Shown piece by piece: positions 18,917 to 27,546 of a DNA stretch of 64,000 nucleotides. How positions within the stretch are numbered: position 1 is the first letter of the stretch; each line of letters begins with the position of its first letter. A program made the position numbers and the translations under genes. This DNA is from Baekduia soli (GTDB lineage: Bacteria > Actinomycetota > Thermoleophilia > Solirubrobacterales > Solirubrobacteraceae): assembly GCF_007970665.1 (NCBI RefSeq), contig NZ_CP042430.1, forward strand, positions 5,084,001 through 5,148,000, written 5' to 3'. Under the pieces are notes generated by a model. The model made no database searches and had not been told where the DNA came from. It saw only the letters and a program-made list of their open reading frames with translations.

Positions 18917-18922
18917 TAGGCT
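18917..18922 (+). promoter_or_regulatory. Leaderless -10 element of the PhoD-like gene
   Basis: TAGGCT ends 6 nt before the TTG at 18929 and supports that unusual start. Confidence 0.42.
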
Positions 18923-18928
18923 GGCCGC

Positions 18929-20611
18929 TTGCCCGCCTCGCCCGACGACCCCCCCGCCCTCGTCCTCGGTCCCCTGCTCCGCTACGCCGGCGAGCGGGAG
19001 GCCACGGTGTGGGTCGAGACCGACCGCCCGTGCACGGTCGGCGTGCTCGGCCACGAGGAGCCGACGTTCTGGGTGGCCGGCCACCACTACGCGCTCGTGT
19101 GCGTCGGCGGCCTGGAGCCCGCGACGACGACGCCCTACGAGGTCGCGCTCGACGGCACGATCCGCTGGCCGTCGCCGGAGACCGAGGGGCCGCCGAGCGT
19201 GATCCGGACGCTGGATCCCGAGGGACCGCTGCACGCGGTCTTCGGCTCCTGCCAGGTCTGCGTGCCGCACGTGCCGCCCTACGCGCTGACCAAGGATCAG
19301 GACAGGCGCGGCCGCGAGGTCGACGCGCTGCTCGCGCTGACCGAGCGGCTGCGGGGCGGGACGCCGACCGATCTCCCCGACGTGCTGCTGCTGCTCGGCG
19401 ACCAGGTCTACTCCGACGAGATCTCGCTGGGCACCCGGCGCCGGATCGAGGAGCGCGAGCGCCGCGGCGACCCCGCGCGAGCCGACCCGCCCGAGGGCCA
19501 GATCGCCGACTTCGAGGAGTACACCTCGCTGTACCACGACGCGTGGGGCACGCCGGCGATGCGCTGGCTGCTGTCGACGGTGTCCAGCGCGATGATCTTC
19601 GACGACCACGACGTCCACGACGACTGGAACATCTCGTGGACCTGGGTCCAGCAGATGCGGGCGCTGCCCTGGTGGCGCGAGCGCATCATCGGGGCCTACA
19701 TGTCGTACTGGATCTACCAGCACCTCGGGAACCTGTCGCCCGCCGAGCTGGAGCAGGACCCGGTCTACGCCGAGGTCCGCGGCGGCCGCGAGGACGCCGA
19801 GCCGGTGCTGCGGCGCTTCGCCGAGGAGGCCGCGCGAGAGATCGCCGGCACGCGCTGGAGCTACCGCCGCGACTTCGGGCGCACCCGCCTGCTCGTGCTC
19901 GACTCGCGGGCCGGCCGGGTGCTCGACGAGCAGCGCCGCGAGATGCTCTCCGAGGAGGGCTGGGCCTGGGTGCAGGAGAGCATGGACGGCGAGCGCGACC
20001 ATCTGCTCATCGCCACCACGCTGCCGTGGCTGCTGTCGCCCGGCCTGCACCACCTCGAGGCCTGCAGCGAGGCGGTGTGCGCCGGGGCGTGGGGCCGGAC
20101 CGCCGCGCGGCTGGGCGAGAAGGTCCGCCAGGCGCTGGACCTCGAGCACTGGCCCGCGTTCCACGACTCGTTCGTGCGCCTGGCCGAGCTGATCCACGCC
20201 GTGGGCTCGGGCGCCCGCGGCCCGGCACCCGCCTCGATCATCCTGCTGTCGGGCGACGTCCACCACGCCTACCTGGCCGAGGCCTCCTTCCCCGGCCTGG
20301 CGCCGCTGCGCAGCGCGGTGATCCAGGCGGTGTGCTCGCCGATCCGCAACCCGCTGGACCGCCGCGAGCGCCGCGTCCTGCGCGCGGCCCTGTCGCGCCC
20401 GGCGGCCGCGCTGGCCCGGCGGATGGCCCGCAGCGCGGGCGTCGCTCCCGAGCCCGTGCAGTGGCGCTTCGTCGACGGGCCGACGTTCGACAACCAGGTC
20501 GGCTTCGTGACGCTGGACCGCTGCGGCGCGCGTGTCGCCATCGAGAAGACCCGCCCGGAGGACTGGGCGGCGCCGCGGCTGCACCGCTCGCTGGAGCGGA
20601 CGGTGGCGTAG
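18929..20611 (+). CDS. PhoD-like metallophosphoesterase
   Basis: The protein has 560 residues, starting at TTG 18929. After an N-terminal beta domain, the phosphoesterase core is marked by FGSCQVC, LLLGDQVYSDE, MIFDDHDVHDDWN and LLSGDVHHAYLAE, which together supply the Asp, His and Asn metal ligands of the PhoD/alkaline phosphatase D family. No signal peptide is present, so it is probably cytosolic, unlike secreted Bacillus PhoD. The substrate is a phosphodiester or monoester of unknown kind. Confidence 0.87.
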   Translation: MPASPDDPPALVLGPLLRYAGEREATVWVETDRPCTVGVLGHEEPTFWVAGHHYALVCVGGLEPATTTPYEVALDGTIRWPSPETEGPPSVIRTLDPEGPLHAVFGSCQVCVPHVPPYALTKDQDRRGREVDALLALTERLRGGTPTDLPDVLLLLGDQVYSDEISLGTRRRIEERERRGDPARADPPEGQIADFEEYTSLYHDAWGTPAMRWLLSTVSSAMIFDDHDVHDDWNISWTWVQQMRALPWWRERIIGAYMSYWIYQHLGNLSPAELEQDPVYAEVRGGREDAEPVLRRFAEEAAREIAGTRWSYRRDFGRTRLLVLDSRAGRVLDEQRREMLSEEGWAWVQESMDGERDHLLIATTLPWLLSPGLHHLEACSEAVCAGAWGRTAARLGEKVRQALDLEHWPAFHDSFVRLAELIHAVGSGARGPAPASIILLSGDVHHAYLAEASFPGLAPLRSAVIQAVCSPIRNPLDRRERRVLRAALSRPAAALARRMARSAGVAPEPVQWRFVDGPTFDNQVGFVTLDRCGARVAIEKTRPEDWAAPRLHRSLERTVA

Positions 20612-20642
20612 GTCCTGACCCTCGGATATGCGGGATCCGGCC

Positions 20643-20685
20643 GCCCCGGACCCACTGTGGGTCGCATCGAGCGTCCATAGGACGC
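20643..20685. repeat. 43-bp intergenic repeat, copy 2 (partner at 12091-12133)
   Basis: Three differences from copy 1. Here the left end is a perfect hairpin, GACCCAC-T-GTGGGTC (20649-20663). It lies between the convergent PhoD-like and HD-GYP genes. Confidence 0.6.
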
Positions 20686-20743
20686 CGGAGGCGACCCAGA
20701 GCACGATCATGCCCGAACGATCCCCCGCGGAGCGCTCCGAGTC

Positions 20744-22189
20744 CTAGGCCGCGCGCGGCAGCCGCACGGGGAGCGGCGCCGGCGCCGGCGCGTGCTCGTC
20801 CGCCGCCGGCCCGAGCCCCACGACCGCCTGCAGCGCCGCCACGCACGCCGGGTCGAACGCCGCGCCGGACTCCTCCTGCAGCAGGCCCATCGCGCGCTCG
20901 GCGGGCCACGCCGGGCGGTAGACGCGCTCGGAGACCAGCGCGTCCCAGACGTCGGCGACCGCGAGGATCCGGGTCTCGAGGTCGATGGCGTCGGCCGCCA
21001 GGCCGTCGGGGTAGCCCTGGCCGTCCAGGCGCTCGTGGTGGCCGCGGACGCCGCGGCGGATGCGCTCGGGGTAGCCGAGCTCGGCCAGCAGCGCGTCGCC
21101 GGCGCCGGGATGCTCGCGGATGACGTCCATCTCCTCGTCGGTCAGCGGGCCGGGCTTGCGCAGGATGGCGTCGGGCGTCGAGAGCTTGCCGATGTCGTGC
21201 AGCAGGCCGGCCAGCGCCAGGTCGCGCAGGCGCCCGGCCGACAGGCCCAGGCGCTCGCCGATGCCGACGGCGGTCTCGGCGACGCGGCGGGTGTGCTGCT
21301 CGGTCGATGTGTCCTTGTCGGCCAGCCGCGCGACGAGGACGCGCACCTGGGGGCCCAGGAAGGCCTCCTCCTCGGCGACGAGCTGGGCGGCGGGCAGGTC
21401 GCCGACGAAGGGGTAGGACGGGCGCCCGCGATGGACGTCGACGGCCACCGGGATGCCGACCAGGGCGACGCCGGCCAGCTCGAGGAAGTGTCCCGTCCAC
21501 CAGACCCACGTGTACTGGTCCAGCAGGAGGATCGGCACGAGCGCCACCGCGAGCCAGACGACCCCGACGACCACCACGAGGTCGGCCGGCCGGCGCGTCA
21601 GCGCGAACGTCCGCACCGAGCGGCAGGCCACGACGCCGAAGAAGCCGACGCCCACGACGAGCAGCGCCTTGGACTCCCACGACCCGTAGGCCGGGACGGC
21701 GGGCACGCGCGACGGAAAGGCCAGGCCCAGGACGCCGAGCAGCAGGATGAGCTCCAGCAGCGCGCCGAGCCCGAAGGCCACCTTGCGCAGGTGCGCCGGG
21801 CCGCGCAGCGCGGGCAGCGCGGCGAGCGTGAGGATCGCCCCGCCGACGGGCAGCGCCAGCCCGCCCGCGACCGCGACGACGCCGTTGGGACCGAAGAGCA
21901 CGCCGGGGGTCGCGAGGCCGTGGATGGCGAGGATGAGCGTCATCGTCGCGAACGCGCCGCCGGCGACGACCGCGCGCGTCTCGCGCCGGCGCAGGCCCGC
22001 CCACATGAGCGCGCCGCTGGCCAGCGCCGCGACGATGGAGCCGATCGCGACGATGAGCAGGTGCTGCTCGGCGGTCACCGGCGCGTGCTTCTCGCTGATG
22101 ACGAAGTGCATGGCCGCCGTCGGCACGATGGCGCTCGCGGAGATGAGCGTCAGGTTGGAGCCGATGCGGCTGCGCAGGAGGCGATCCAC
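20744..22189 (-). CDS. Membrane HD-GYP domain protein (predicted c-di-GMP phosphodiesterase)
   Basis: The protein has 481 residues. The first 270 hold about eight hydrophobic helices, an integral-membrane sensor resembling MASE domains. Residues about 300-450 are HD-GYP: EQHTRRVAETAVGIG, LAGLLHDIGKLSTPD, a KPGPLTDEEM segment, and GHHERLDGQGYPDGL carrying the GYP motif. The metal ligands (HD pair and following His residues) are all present, so it should be active. It would break down c-di-GMP in response to a membrane or extracellular cue. PilZ (2.2 kb) is the only other c-di-GMP protein seen. Confidence 0.9.
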   Translation of the reverse strand: MDRLLRSRIGSNLTLISASAIVPTAAMHFVISEKHAPVTAEQHLLIVAIGSIVAALASGALMWAGLRRRETRAVVAGGAFATMTLILAIHGLATPGVLFGPNGVVAVAGGLALPVGGAILTLAALPALRGPAHLRKVAFGLGALLELILLLGVLGLAFPSRVPAVPAYGSWESKALLVVGVGFFGVVACRSVRTFALTRRPADLVVVVGVVWLAVALVPILLLDQYTWVWWTGHFLELAGVALVGIPVAVDVHRGRPSYPFVGDLPAAQLVAEEEAFLGPQVRVLVARLADKDTSTEQHTRRVAETAVGIGERLGLSAGRLRDLALAGLLHDIGKLSTPDAILRKPGPLTDEEMDVIREHPGAGDALLAELGYPERIRRGVRGHHERLDGQGYPDGLAADAIDLETRILAVADVWDALVSERVYRPAWPAERAMGLLQEESGAAFDPACVAALQAVVGLGPAADEHAPAPAPLPVRLPRAA

Positions 22190-22225
22190 TCCCGCGGGGA
22201 TCGGCCGCAGCGCGACCGTCTTGAC

Positions 22226-22567
22226 TCAGCGCGACGCGCGGACGTGCAGGGTGTCCGACCGGCAACGCTGGCCCGTGGCGATCGTGCCCTGCACCCGCAG
22301 CGTCCCGAGCAGGCGCCCGCGGGAGATCCGGCCCGTCAGCGTGAGCCGGCGCGCGGGCTCCCCGGCGGCGAACCGGAAGCGCCCGCCGGCCCCGATCGCC
22401 GCCCGGCCGGTCTCGTGGACCACGAGCGGCCCGATCTCGCCGAACGTGGCGCAGCCGTAGTGCCCGATGCCCGCCAGGACCCCGACCACGGCGTGCGCGC
22501 GCACCTCGACGACGACGCGGCGGCCCTCGCTGGTGTGGCCCCGGTAGGGAACGGTGTCGGCCAGCAT
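22226..22567 (-). CDS. Beta-rich hypothetical protein (113 aa)
   Basis: It has 113 residues from the ATG at 22567. It begins TVPYRGHTSEGRRVVVEV and ends CRSDTLHVRASR, with alternating short beta strands and Gly turns. Secreted Thermoleophilia proteins with a YRGxTxxG...RFSGRxxGTLR pattern look alike, but no signal peptide is visible here. Two cysteines (GHYGCATFGE and QRCRSD) could pair. It lies 36 bp downstream of HD-GYP's start on the same strand. Function unknown. Confidence 0.55.
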   Translation of the reverse strand: MLADTVPYRGHTSEGRRVVVEVRAHAVVGVLAGIGHYGCATFGEIGPLVVHETGRAAIGAGGRFRFAAGEPARRLTLTGRISRGRLLGTLRVQGTIATGQRCRSDTLHVRASR

Positions 22568-22895
22568 CGGCGTTAGTTCCCGGCGGCGCTGGACCGGCGG
22601 TCGGGACGGCTTCGACGAAGGGCACACATCGCGCGACGCGCCGGTCGATCGCCCCTGCCGGGCCACACACGATGAAGCGCGACAAGCCCACGGCGGTGAG
22701 GATGGTCGACGGATGCGAGCGCTCGCCGGCACGTCGCGTCGATCTCGCGCTGTCGGGACTGCCCGACGGATCCCGGGTCGACCACGTCACCCGCCGGCAC
22801 ACCCGGCCGGCCGCCGCTGCACGAGGCCACGGTCTCGCCGGCCGCCGAGCTCGACGACCAGGGCTGAGCCCGCACGGCACGCCGTCGCCGCACGC
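22568..22895. other. 328-bp gap without an intact gene
   Basis: No convincing gene. On the plus strand a short frame from ATG 22672 (MKRDKPTAVRMVDGCE, later VDLALSGLPDGSRVDHVT) seems to continue, after a one-base shift near 22790, into GTPGRPPLHEATV to a stop at 22866. This may be a small decayed gene of about 65 residues. Otherwise nothing is seen. Confidence 0.3.
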
Positions 22896-23111
22896 TCAGT
22901 GCTCGAGCGCCCAGCGCTCGGCGATCCGGCGCTGCACGTCGGTCAGCGCGGGCTCCTCGCCGCGCGCCAGCGCAGCGGCCGCCTGCGCGACGGTGAGCCC
23001 GGTGCCCGTGAGCACGCTGCCGACCAGCGGCGGGACCTCGCTGCCGCAGACGCCCTCGGGGCAGCCGGGCGGCGCGGGGCGCGTGTCGCGGTCGGGATCC
23101 GGGGCGGCCAT
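22896..23111 (-). CDS. Small hypothetical protein (71 aa) downstream of ohr
   Basis: It has 71 residues. The Pro/Asp-rich N-terminus contains a Cys pair (GCPEGVCG), and the C-terminus is predicted helical (VAQAAAALARGEEPALTDVQRRIAERW). It starts 19 bp after the ohr stop on the same strand, so co-transcription is likely. The cysteines might matter in a peroxide-response operon, but this is speculation. Confidence 0.5.
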   Translation of the reverse strand: MAAPDPDRDTRPAPPGCPEGVCGSEVPPLVGSVLTGTGLTVAQAAAALARGEEPALTDVQRRIAERWALEH

Positions 23112-23130
23112 GGACCGGAGGGCGGCGGCC

Positions 23131-23577
23131 CTAGGCCGGGCCGGGGACGGCCTGCCCGTTGGCCGTCAGCGTGACGGGGATGTTGCCGCGGGTCGCGTTG
23201 GAGTAGGGGCAGATCTTGTGGGCGGCCTCCACGATCCCGACGGCCCGGGCGGCGTCGTCGATGGCCGGCAGCGTGACGTCGAGCTCCACCGACAGGTCGA
23301 AGCCGCGCGCGTCGTTGGGGTGCAGGGAGACCTTGGAGTCGATCACCGGCTCGCCGATGTCGACCTTCAGGCGCCGCGCGGCGGCGCCCAGCGCGCCCTC
23401 GAAGCACGCGGCGTAGCCGACGGCGAAGAGCTGCTCGGGGTTGGTCCCGCCGCCCTGGCCGCCCATCTCGGCCGGCAGCCTGAGATCCACCTCGAGCTCG
23501 CCGTCCGAGGACGCGCCGCGTCCGTGGTCGCGCCCACCTTCCACCCGGGCCTGGGCCGTGTACAGGGTCTTCGCCAT
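23131..23577 (-). CDS. ohr: Organic hydroperoxide resistance protein (OsmC/Ohr family)
   Basis: The protein has 148 residues, typical for Ohr. The two redox cysteines are present: Cys58 in YAACFEGAL and Cys123 in HKICPYSNATRGN, with the Ohr-type NPEQLFAVGYAACF and the N-terminal TLYTAQARVEGGRDG-like start. It reduces organic hydroperoxides using a dithiol cycle. The ATG at 23577 has a TATCGT hexamer 6 nt upstream; no OhrR regulator is adjacent. Confidence 0.93.
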   Translation of the reverse strand: MAKTLYTAQARVEGGRDHGRGASSDGELEVDLRLPAEMGGQGGGTNPEQLFAVGYAACFEGALGAAARRLKVDIGEPVIDSKVSLHPNDARGFDLSVELDVTLPAIDDAARAVGIVEAAHKICPYSNATRGNIPVTLTANGQAVPGPA

Positions 23578-23583
23578 GGGGCG

Positions 23584-23589
23584 ACGATA
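23584..23589 (-). promoter_or_regulatory. Leaderless -10 element of ohr
   Basis: TATCGT on the minus strand lies 6 nt before the ATG at 23577. Confidence 0.45.
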
Positions 23590-23605
23590 GCGACGCGGAC
23601 GCCGG

Positions 23606-24872
23606 TCAGCCGCGGGCCGGCGACGGCGCCGCCAGCACGCGTTCGGCGTCATAGCGCAGCAGCGCGGGGAACGCGACGAGGATGACCGCGACGCCGACGA
23701 CGCAGGCCAGGCCGCCGGAGACGACCGAGAACCGCACGCCGCCCAGCGCGGCCGCCGAGCCGGCCTCGACGTCGCCCAGCCGGGGGCCGCTGGTCACCAC
23801 GAGCGAGAACACCGACGACATGCGCCCGCGCAGCCCGTCGGGCGTCACGGACTGGTTGATCGAGCTGCGGCAGACCGCGCTGACGCTGTCGGCCGCGCCC
23901 GCGACGGCCAGGAGCGCCGCGGCCAGCAGCAAGGAGCCCGCCAGCCCGGCCAGCGCGATCGCCACGCCCCAGGCGACCACGGCCCAGATCACGATGAGCC
24001 CGAGCCGCCGGGCGTGGGCGATCCATCCGGTGCTCAGCGCCGCGACGGTCGCGCCCGCCGCCACCGACGCGTACAACAGCCCGGTGCCCCCGGCGCCGGC
24101 GTGGTAGACGCTGACGGCCAGCACCGCGAACAGCGCCCGCGGCATGCCGAACGTCATGGCCACCAGGTCGATCGCGAAGGACCCCATGAGCGCCTGGTTG
24201 CCGCGCACGAACCGCAGCCCTTCGGCGATCGAGCGCAGGACCGGCTCGTGAGGGCCGGTCGCGCCGGTCGGCCGCTGGGGGCCATCGCCCACACCGCCGC
24301 GATGATCGCCAGGCAGCTCACCGCGTCGACCGTGTAGGCCGCGCCGAGCCCCAGCAGGCCGATGAGCACTCCGCCCAGCGCCGGCCCCGCGACGAGCGTG
24401 AGCTGGTAGAGCCCGAAGTTCAGCACGATGGCGGAGCGCAGCTTCTCGGGGGCGACCAGGTTGGGGACCATGGATGAGGCCGTGACGTTCTGCACGGCCC
24501 CGAAGCCCGCCATGAGCGCTCCGAGGACGTAGAGGGCCACGAGCGGCGGCGACCCGATGAAGGCCAGCGCGGCCAGCGCGGCGGCGCCGGCGACCAGGCC
24601 GGCCTGGTCGGCGAGCAGCAGGCGGCGGCGGTCGTGGCGGTCGGCCAGCGCGCCGCCCAGCAGGGCCATGACCATGAGGGCACGAGCTCGACCGCGCCGA
24701 GCAGGCCGGTCAGGAACGCCGAGCGCGTCTCGATGTAGATCTGGTAGGGCAGCGCGACCAGCGCGGCCTGGGTCCCCAGGCCGGTGACGACCTCGCCGCC
24801 GATGAGCAGCCGGAGATCCCGCGACGCCCGCAGCGGGCTGACGTCGACGGCGATCCGGGAGCGCAGGGGCAA
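23606..24872 (-). pseudogene. MFS transporter (EntS-like, MFS_3) broken by two frameshifts
   Basis: Three frames together give one MFS protein of about 420 residues. Frame 1 (from TTG 24872) reads LRASRDLRLLIGGEVVTGLG to GAVELVP. Frame 2 reads ALLGGALADRHDRRRLLLAD to AAVWAMAP. Frame 3 reads PVLRSIAEGLRFVRGNQALM to the stop. Each join is repaired by one extra C on the coding strand: in CCC at about 24685-24688, and in CCCCC at about 24272-24276. Both breaks lie in C runs and all other parts are well conserved, so sequencing error competes with real inactivation. The family exports siderophores or drugs. Confidence 0.75.
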
Positions 24873-24902
24873 GGCACCGGACCCTAGCTGCCGCCCGCCG
24901 CG

Positions 24903-24908
24903 TACCCT
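24903..24908 (+). promoter_or_regulatory. Leaderless -10 element of lgt
   Basis: TACCCT lies 7 nt before the GTG at 24916. Confidence 0.42.
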
Positions 24909-24915
24909 TGGCGAC

Positions 24916-25707
24916 GTGAAGCCCGAGATCAGCGTCCTTGGCCTCTCCATCAAGACGTTCGGGCTCTTCTTCGCCCTGAACTTTGCGGTCTGGGGCTTCC
25001 TCGCGGCGCGGCGGCTGAAGGAGCTCGGCAAACCCGTCGACTGGGCCTACGAGATCGTCACGGTCGCGCTCGTCGGCGGCCTCATCGGCGCCCGCGCCTA
25101 CTACCTGCTGCAGAACCACGACTCGCTCAGCCTGGGCGACATCTTCGGCGGCGCGGGGCTCATCTGGTACGGCGGGCTGGCCGGCGGCATCGTCGCCGTC
25201 GTGCTCTGGGCGCGCCGGCGCAGGTTCCTCACGCTCGACCTCGTCGACATCGCCGGCCCCTGCCTCGCGCTGGGCTACGCCGTCGGGCGCATCGGCTGCC
25301 AGGTCTCGGGCGACGGCGACTACGGCAAGGCGTGGAACGGGCCGTGGGCGATGGGCTACCCGCACGGCACCGTGCCCACGGCGCCCGGCGAGACCGTCCA
25401 GCCCACGCCGATCTACGAGACGTTCGCGATGGGGTTGCTGGCGCTCGTGCTCTGGAGCCTGCGCGACCGCGTGCGCCCGGGCGTGCTGTTCGCCCTCTAC
25501 CTCGTCGGCTCGGGGGTCGAGCGGTTCCTCGTCGAGTTCCTGCGCCGCAACGAGCACGTGCTCATCGGGTTGACCTCGGCGCAGATCGAGGCGTTCGTGC
25601 TCGCCGTGGTCGGCGTGGCGTGGCTCGCCGTCGTCCGCCGGCGCCACGGGAGCATCCTCCGCGACGACGCCGCACCGGTCCGCGCGCCGGAGCTGCGGAC
25701 GGCCTGA
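24916..25707 (+). CDS. lgt: Prolipoprotein diacylglyceryl transferase
   Basis: The protein has 263 residues with about seven transmembrane segments. Lgt marks are GGLIGARAYYLLQN, the family loop with GLIWYGGLAGG, GRIGCQVSGDGDYG (the RxGCxxxGC-type signature, with Asp in place of the second Cys), PTPIYETFA and the C-terminal ERFLVEFLRRNEH, which carries essential Arg and Glu residues. It transfers diacylglycerol from phosphatidylglycerol to the lipobox cysteine. The start is GTG 24916, where homology begins. A NUDIX gene follows 16 bp downstream. Confidence 0.93.
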   Translation: MKPEISVLGLSIKTFGLFFALNFAVWGFLAARRLKELGKPVDWAYEIVTVALVGGLIGARAYYLLQNHDSLSLGDIFGGAGLIWYGGLAGGIVAVVLWARRRRFLTLDLVDIAGPCLALGYAVGRIGCQVSGDGDYGKAWNGPWAMGYPHGTVPTAPGETVQPTPIYETFAMGLLALVLWSLRDRVRPGVLFALYLVGSGVERFLVEFLRRNEHVLIGLTSAQIEAFVLAVVGVAWLAVVRRRHGSILRDDAAPVRAPELRTA

Positions 25708-25723
25708 CGGCGGTCCGGGCGCC

Positions 25724-26311
25724 ATGGACGACGAGCTGCTCGACGTCGTCGACGAGCACGGCCGCCGCCTCGGCACCAAGCGCCGCGGCGACGTCCACCG
25801 CGACGGCGACTGGCACCTGGCGTTCCACCTGTGGGTCGTCGGCCCGGGCGGCGTGCTGCTGCAGCGCCGCGCGCAGGCCAAGGCGTCGTGGCCGGGCCGC
25901 CTCGACGCCAGCGCCGCCGGCCACCTCACGGCCGGCGAGTCCGTCGCCGACGGGCTGCGCGAGGTCGAGGAGGAGCTCGGGGTGACCTACCGCATGGACG
26001 AGCTGCACGCCCTCGGGATGCACCGCGTCGACGAGGTCGCCAACCGCGAGCTGCAGCACGTCTTCGCGGTGCGCGACGACCGGCCGCTGACCGCGTGGAC
26101 GGACTTCGACCGCGTCGAGCTCGACGGCCTCGTGCTCGTCGCCCACGCGGCGTTCGCGGCACTGGTGAACGGGTCGCCGGCGCCCGCCCGCAGCTGGGAC
26201 GGCACGCACGCCGGCGACGTCACCGTTGGGCCGGGCGACCTGGTGCCGACCCCCTACCTCTCGGCGCTCGTGCCCGACCTGGAGCGCGTCGCGGCCACGG
26301 GCCCGCGCTGA
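25724..26311 (+). CDS. NUDIX hydrolase
   Basis: The protein has 195 residues. The Nudix box GHLTAGESVADGLREVEEEL fits GX5EX7REUXEEXGU with all catalytic Glu residues. The N-terminal DVVDEHGRRLGTKRRGDVHR and the LAFHLWVVGPGG strand resemble the IPP-isomerase/DR0004-like group. It hydrolyses a nucleoside diphosphate linked to another group; the substrate is undetermined. It is 16 bp behind lgt and probably co-transcribed. Confidence 0.92.
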   Translation: MDDELLDVVDEHGRRLGTKRRGDVHRDGDWHLAFHLWVVGPGGVLLQRRAQAKASWPGRLDASAAGHLTAGESVADGLREVEEELGVTYRMDELHALGMHRVDEVANRELQHVFAVRDDRPLTAWTDFDRVELDGLVLVAHAAFAALVNGSPAPARSWDGTHAGDVTVGPGDLVPTPYLSALVPDLERVAATGPR

Positions 26312-26500
26312 GCGGGGTGGCGTCCTCAGCGCTGAGCGCCGTCAGCCCGGCCGGGGACGACTACCACAGCTGTGCGGTGTGGGCTCCGGGTCGCGCGCCA
26401 GCATCTACGGATCGGTGTGGAAACCAGTCAGAAGTAGCGTCCGGACAGACGCCTTCCGGATAAGGTTGGTTTGTCACCTCAATTACGTCGAAATGCCTGG

Positions 26501-27142
26501 ATGCCACCGTTGAAGCCCATCACCGCGATCGATGATCCTCGTTACGTCAAGGCCATGAGCCACCCGGTACGGGTGCGGATCATGGCCATGTTGTCGGAGC
26601 GCAAGGCGAGCCCGAACGAGTTGTCGCAGTGGCTGGGCACCACGCTGGGCGCGACGGCCTATCACGTGCGCACGCTGCACAAGCTGGGGTTGATCGAGCT
26701 CGTCGACGAGACCCGTGTGCGCGGCGCCGTCGAGCACCACTACAAGGCCAGGGCCCGCCCGAAGGTCACCGAGGAGAACTGGTCCAAGGCGTCCCCGGTG
26801 GCCAAGCAGGCGGCCGTGGGCTCGGAGCTGAAGATGCTCGAGGACGTGGTCAACGCGTCGGCGGCCTCGGGTGGGTTCGACCGTGCCGACGCGGTCCTGG
26901 AGCGCCGCACCGCCCGCGTCGACGAGCGCGGGTTCAAGGCGCTGGCCGCCGAGGCCCAGAAGTTCCTGGCGCGCGTGGAGAAGATCGAGGCCGAGGCCGC
27001 CCGCCGCCTGTCCAAGGCCGATCACAACGGCGCGCTGGACGCCGGCGTCGTGCTGTTGTCCTATGAGTCGGTCGCGCTCGGGGAGCAGATCCCCGAGTCG
27101 ACGAAGAAGAGCACCCCGCTCAAGCGCCCGCGCCGCCGCTGA
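26501..27142 (+). CDS. ArsR-like winged-helix transcriptional regulator
   Basis: The protein has 213 residues from ATG 26501. The N-terminal 90 form a winged helix: DDPRYVKAMSHPVRVRIMAML, then SPNELSQWLGTTLGATAYHV and a wing ending at HYKAR. The HPVRxRIM start is the HTH_20/ArsR hallmark. The following region (about 95-190) is helical, with coiled-coil character, and probably dimerises. No metal-binding cysteine cluster is present, so it is not a classic metal sensor. The preceding 190-bp gap holds a TCCGGA pair (around 26440-26460) that may be an operator. Confidence 0.8.
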   Translation: MPPLKPITAIDDPRYVKAMSHPVRVRIMAMLSERKASPNELSQWLGTTLGATAYHVRTLHKLGLIELVDETRVRGAVEHHYKARARPKVTEENWSKASPVAKQAAVGSELKMLEDVVNASAASGGFDRADAVLERRTARVDERGFKALAAEAQKFLARVEKIEAEAARRLSKADHNGALDAGVVLLSYESVALGEQIPESTKKSTPLKRPRRR

Positions 27143-27155
27143 GCGTCGCGCGCGT

Positions 27156-27470
27156 CTAACCGCGAGGGACCAGGCGGACCTTGGGCGGCATCTCGAACGG
27201 CTCGGGCGGCGGGGCGTCGGCCGGCCGCAGCCGGGTGCGCCCGCGGATGCGCTCCAGCGGCCACCCGGCGAGCTCGACCTCGTAGAGCGCCTGGGCCGGC
27301 ATCGACAGGCCCTCGCGCCGCAGCTCGGCGACCGTGATGCCCCGGTCGCCCGCCTCCTCGAGCAGCCGCAGGGCGGTGCGTCCGTCGAGCGTGGTCAGGG
27401 TCGTCCGTGGGGGGCATCCGTGTGCGCAGGCTACCGGGCATTCCCAGAACCGGCGCACCTCATCCGTCAC
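27156..27470 (-). CDS. Small winged-helix-like hypothetical protein
   Basis: The conserved core reads LTTLDGRTALRLLEEAGDRG, then ITVAELRREGLSMPAQALYE and a beta-rich end with Arg/Pro. This looks like a short helix-turn-helix unit (ITVAELRREGL) of the kind found in small actinobacterial proteins. The start is uncertain: GTG 27470 was chosen, giving 104 residues, while GTG 27458 is equally possible. It converges with the ArsR-like gene 13 bp away and diverges from the FHA gene. Confidence 0.5.
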   Translation of the reverse strand: MTDEVRRFWECPVACAHGCPPRTTLTTLDGRTALRLLEEAGDRGITVAELRREGLSMPAQALYEVELAGWPLERIRGRTRLRPADAPPPEPFEMPPKVRLVPRG

Positions 27471-27546
27471 TGGCGCCGGGCCGCGGCTCGCGGGCGGCTT
27501 CGGAGGCGTTGAGGTTCTCCTCAGGTTCGCGCGCTGAAGTGGTGGC

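Noticed and set aside
22573-22893. 106-codon minus-strand frame in the gap after the 113-aa gene
   Set aside because: No ribosome site, no conserved pattern and an even Arg/Pro/Ser mixture. The opposite-strand fragments look more gene-like, though also broken.
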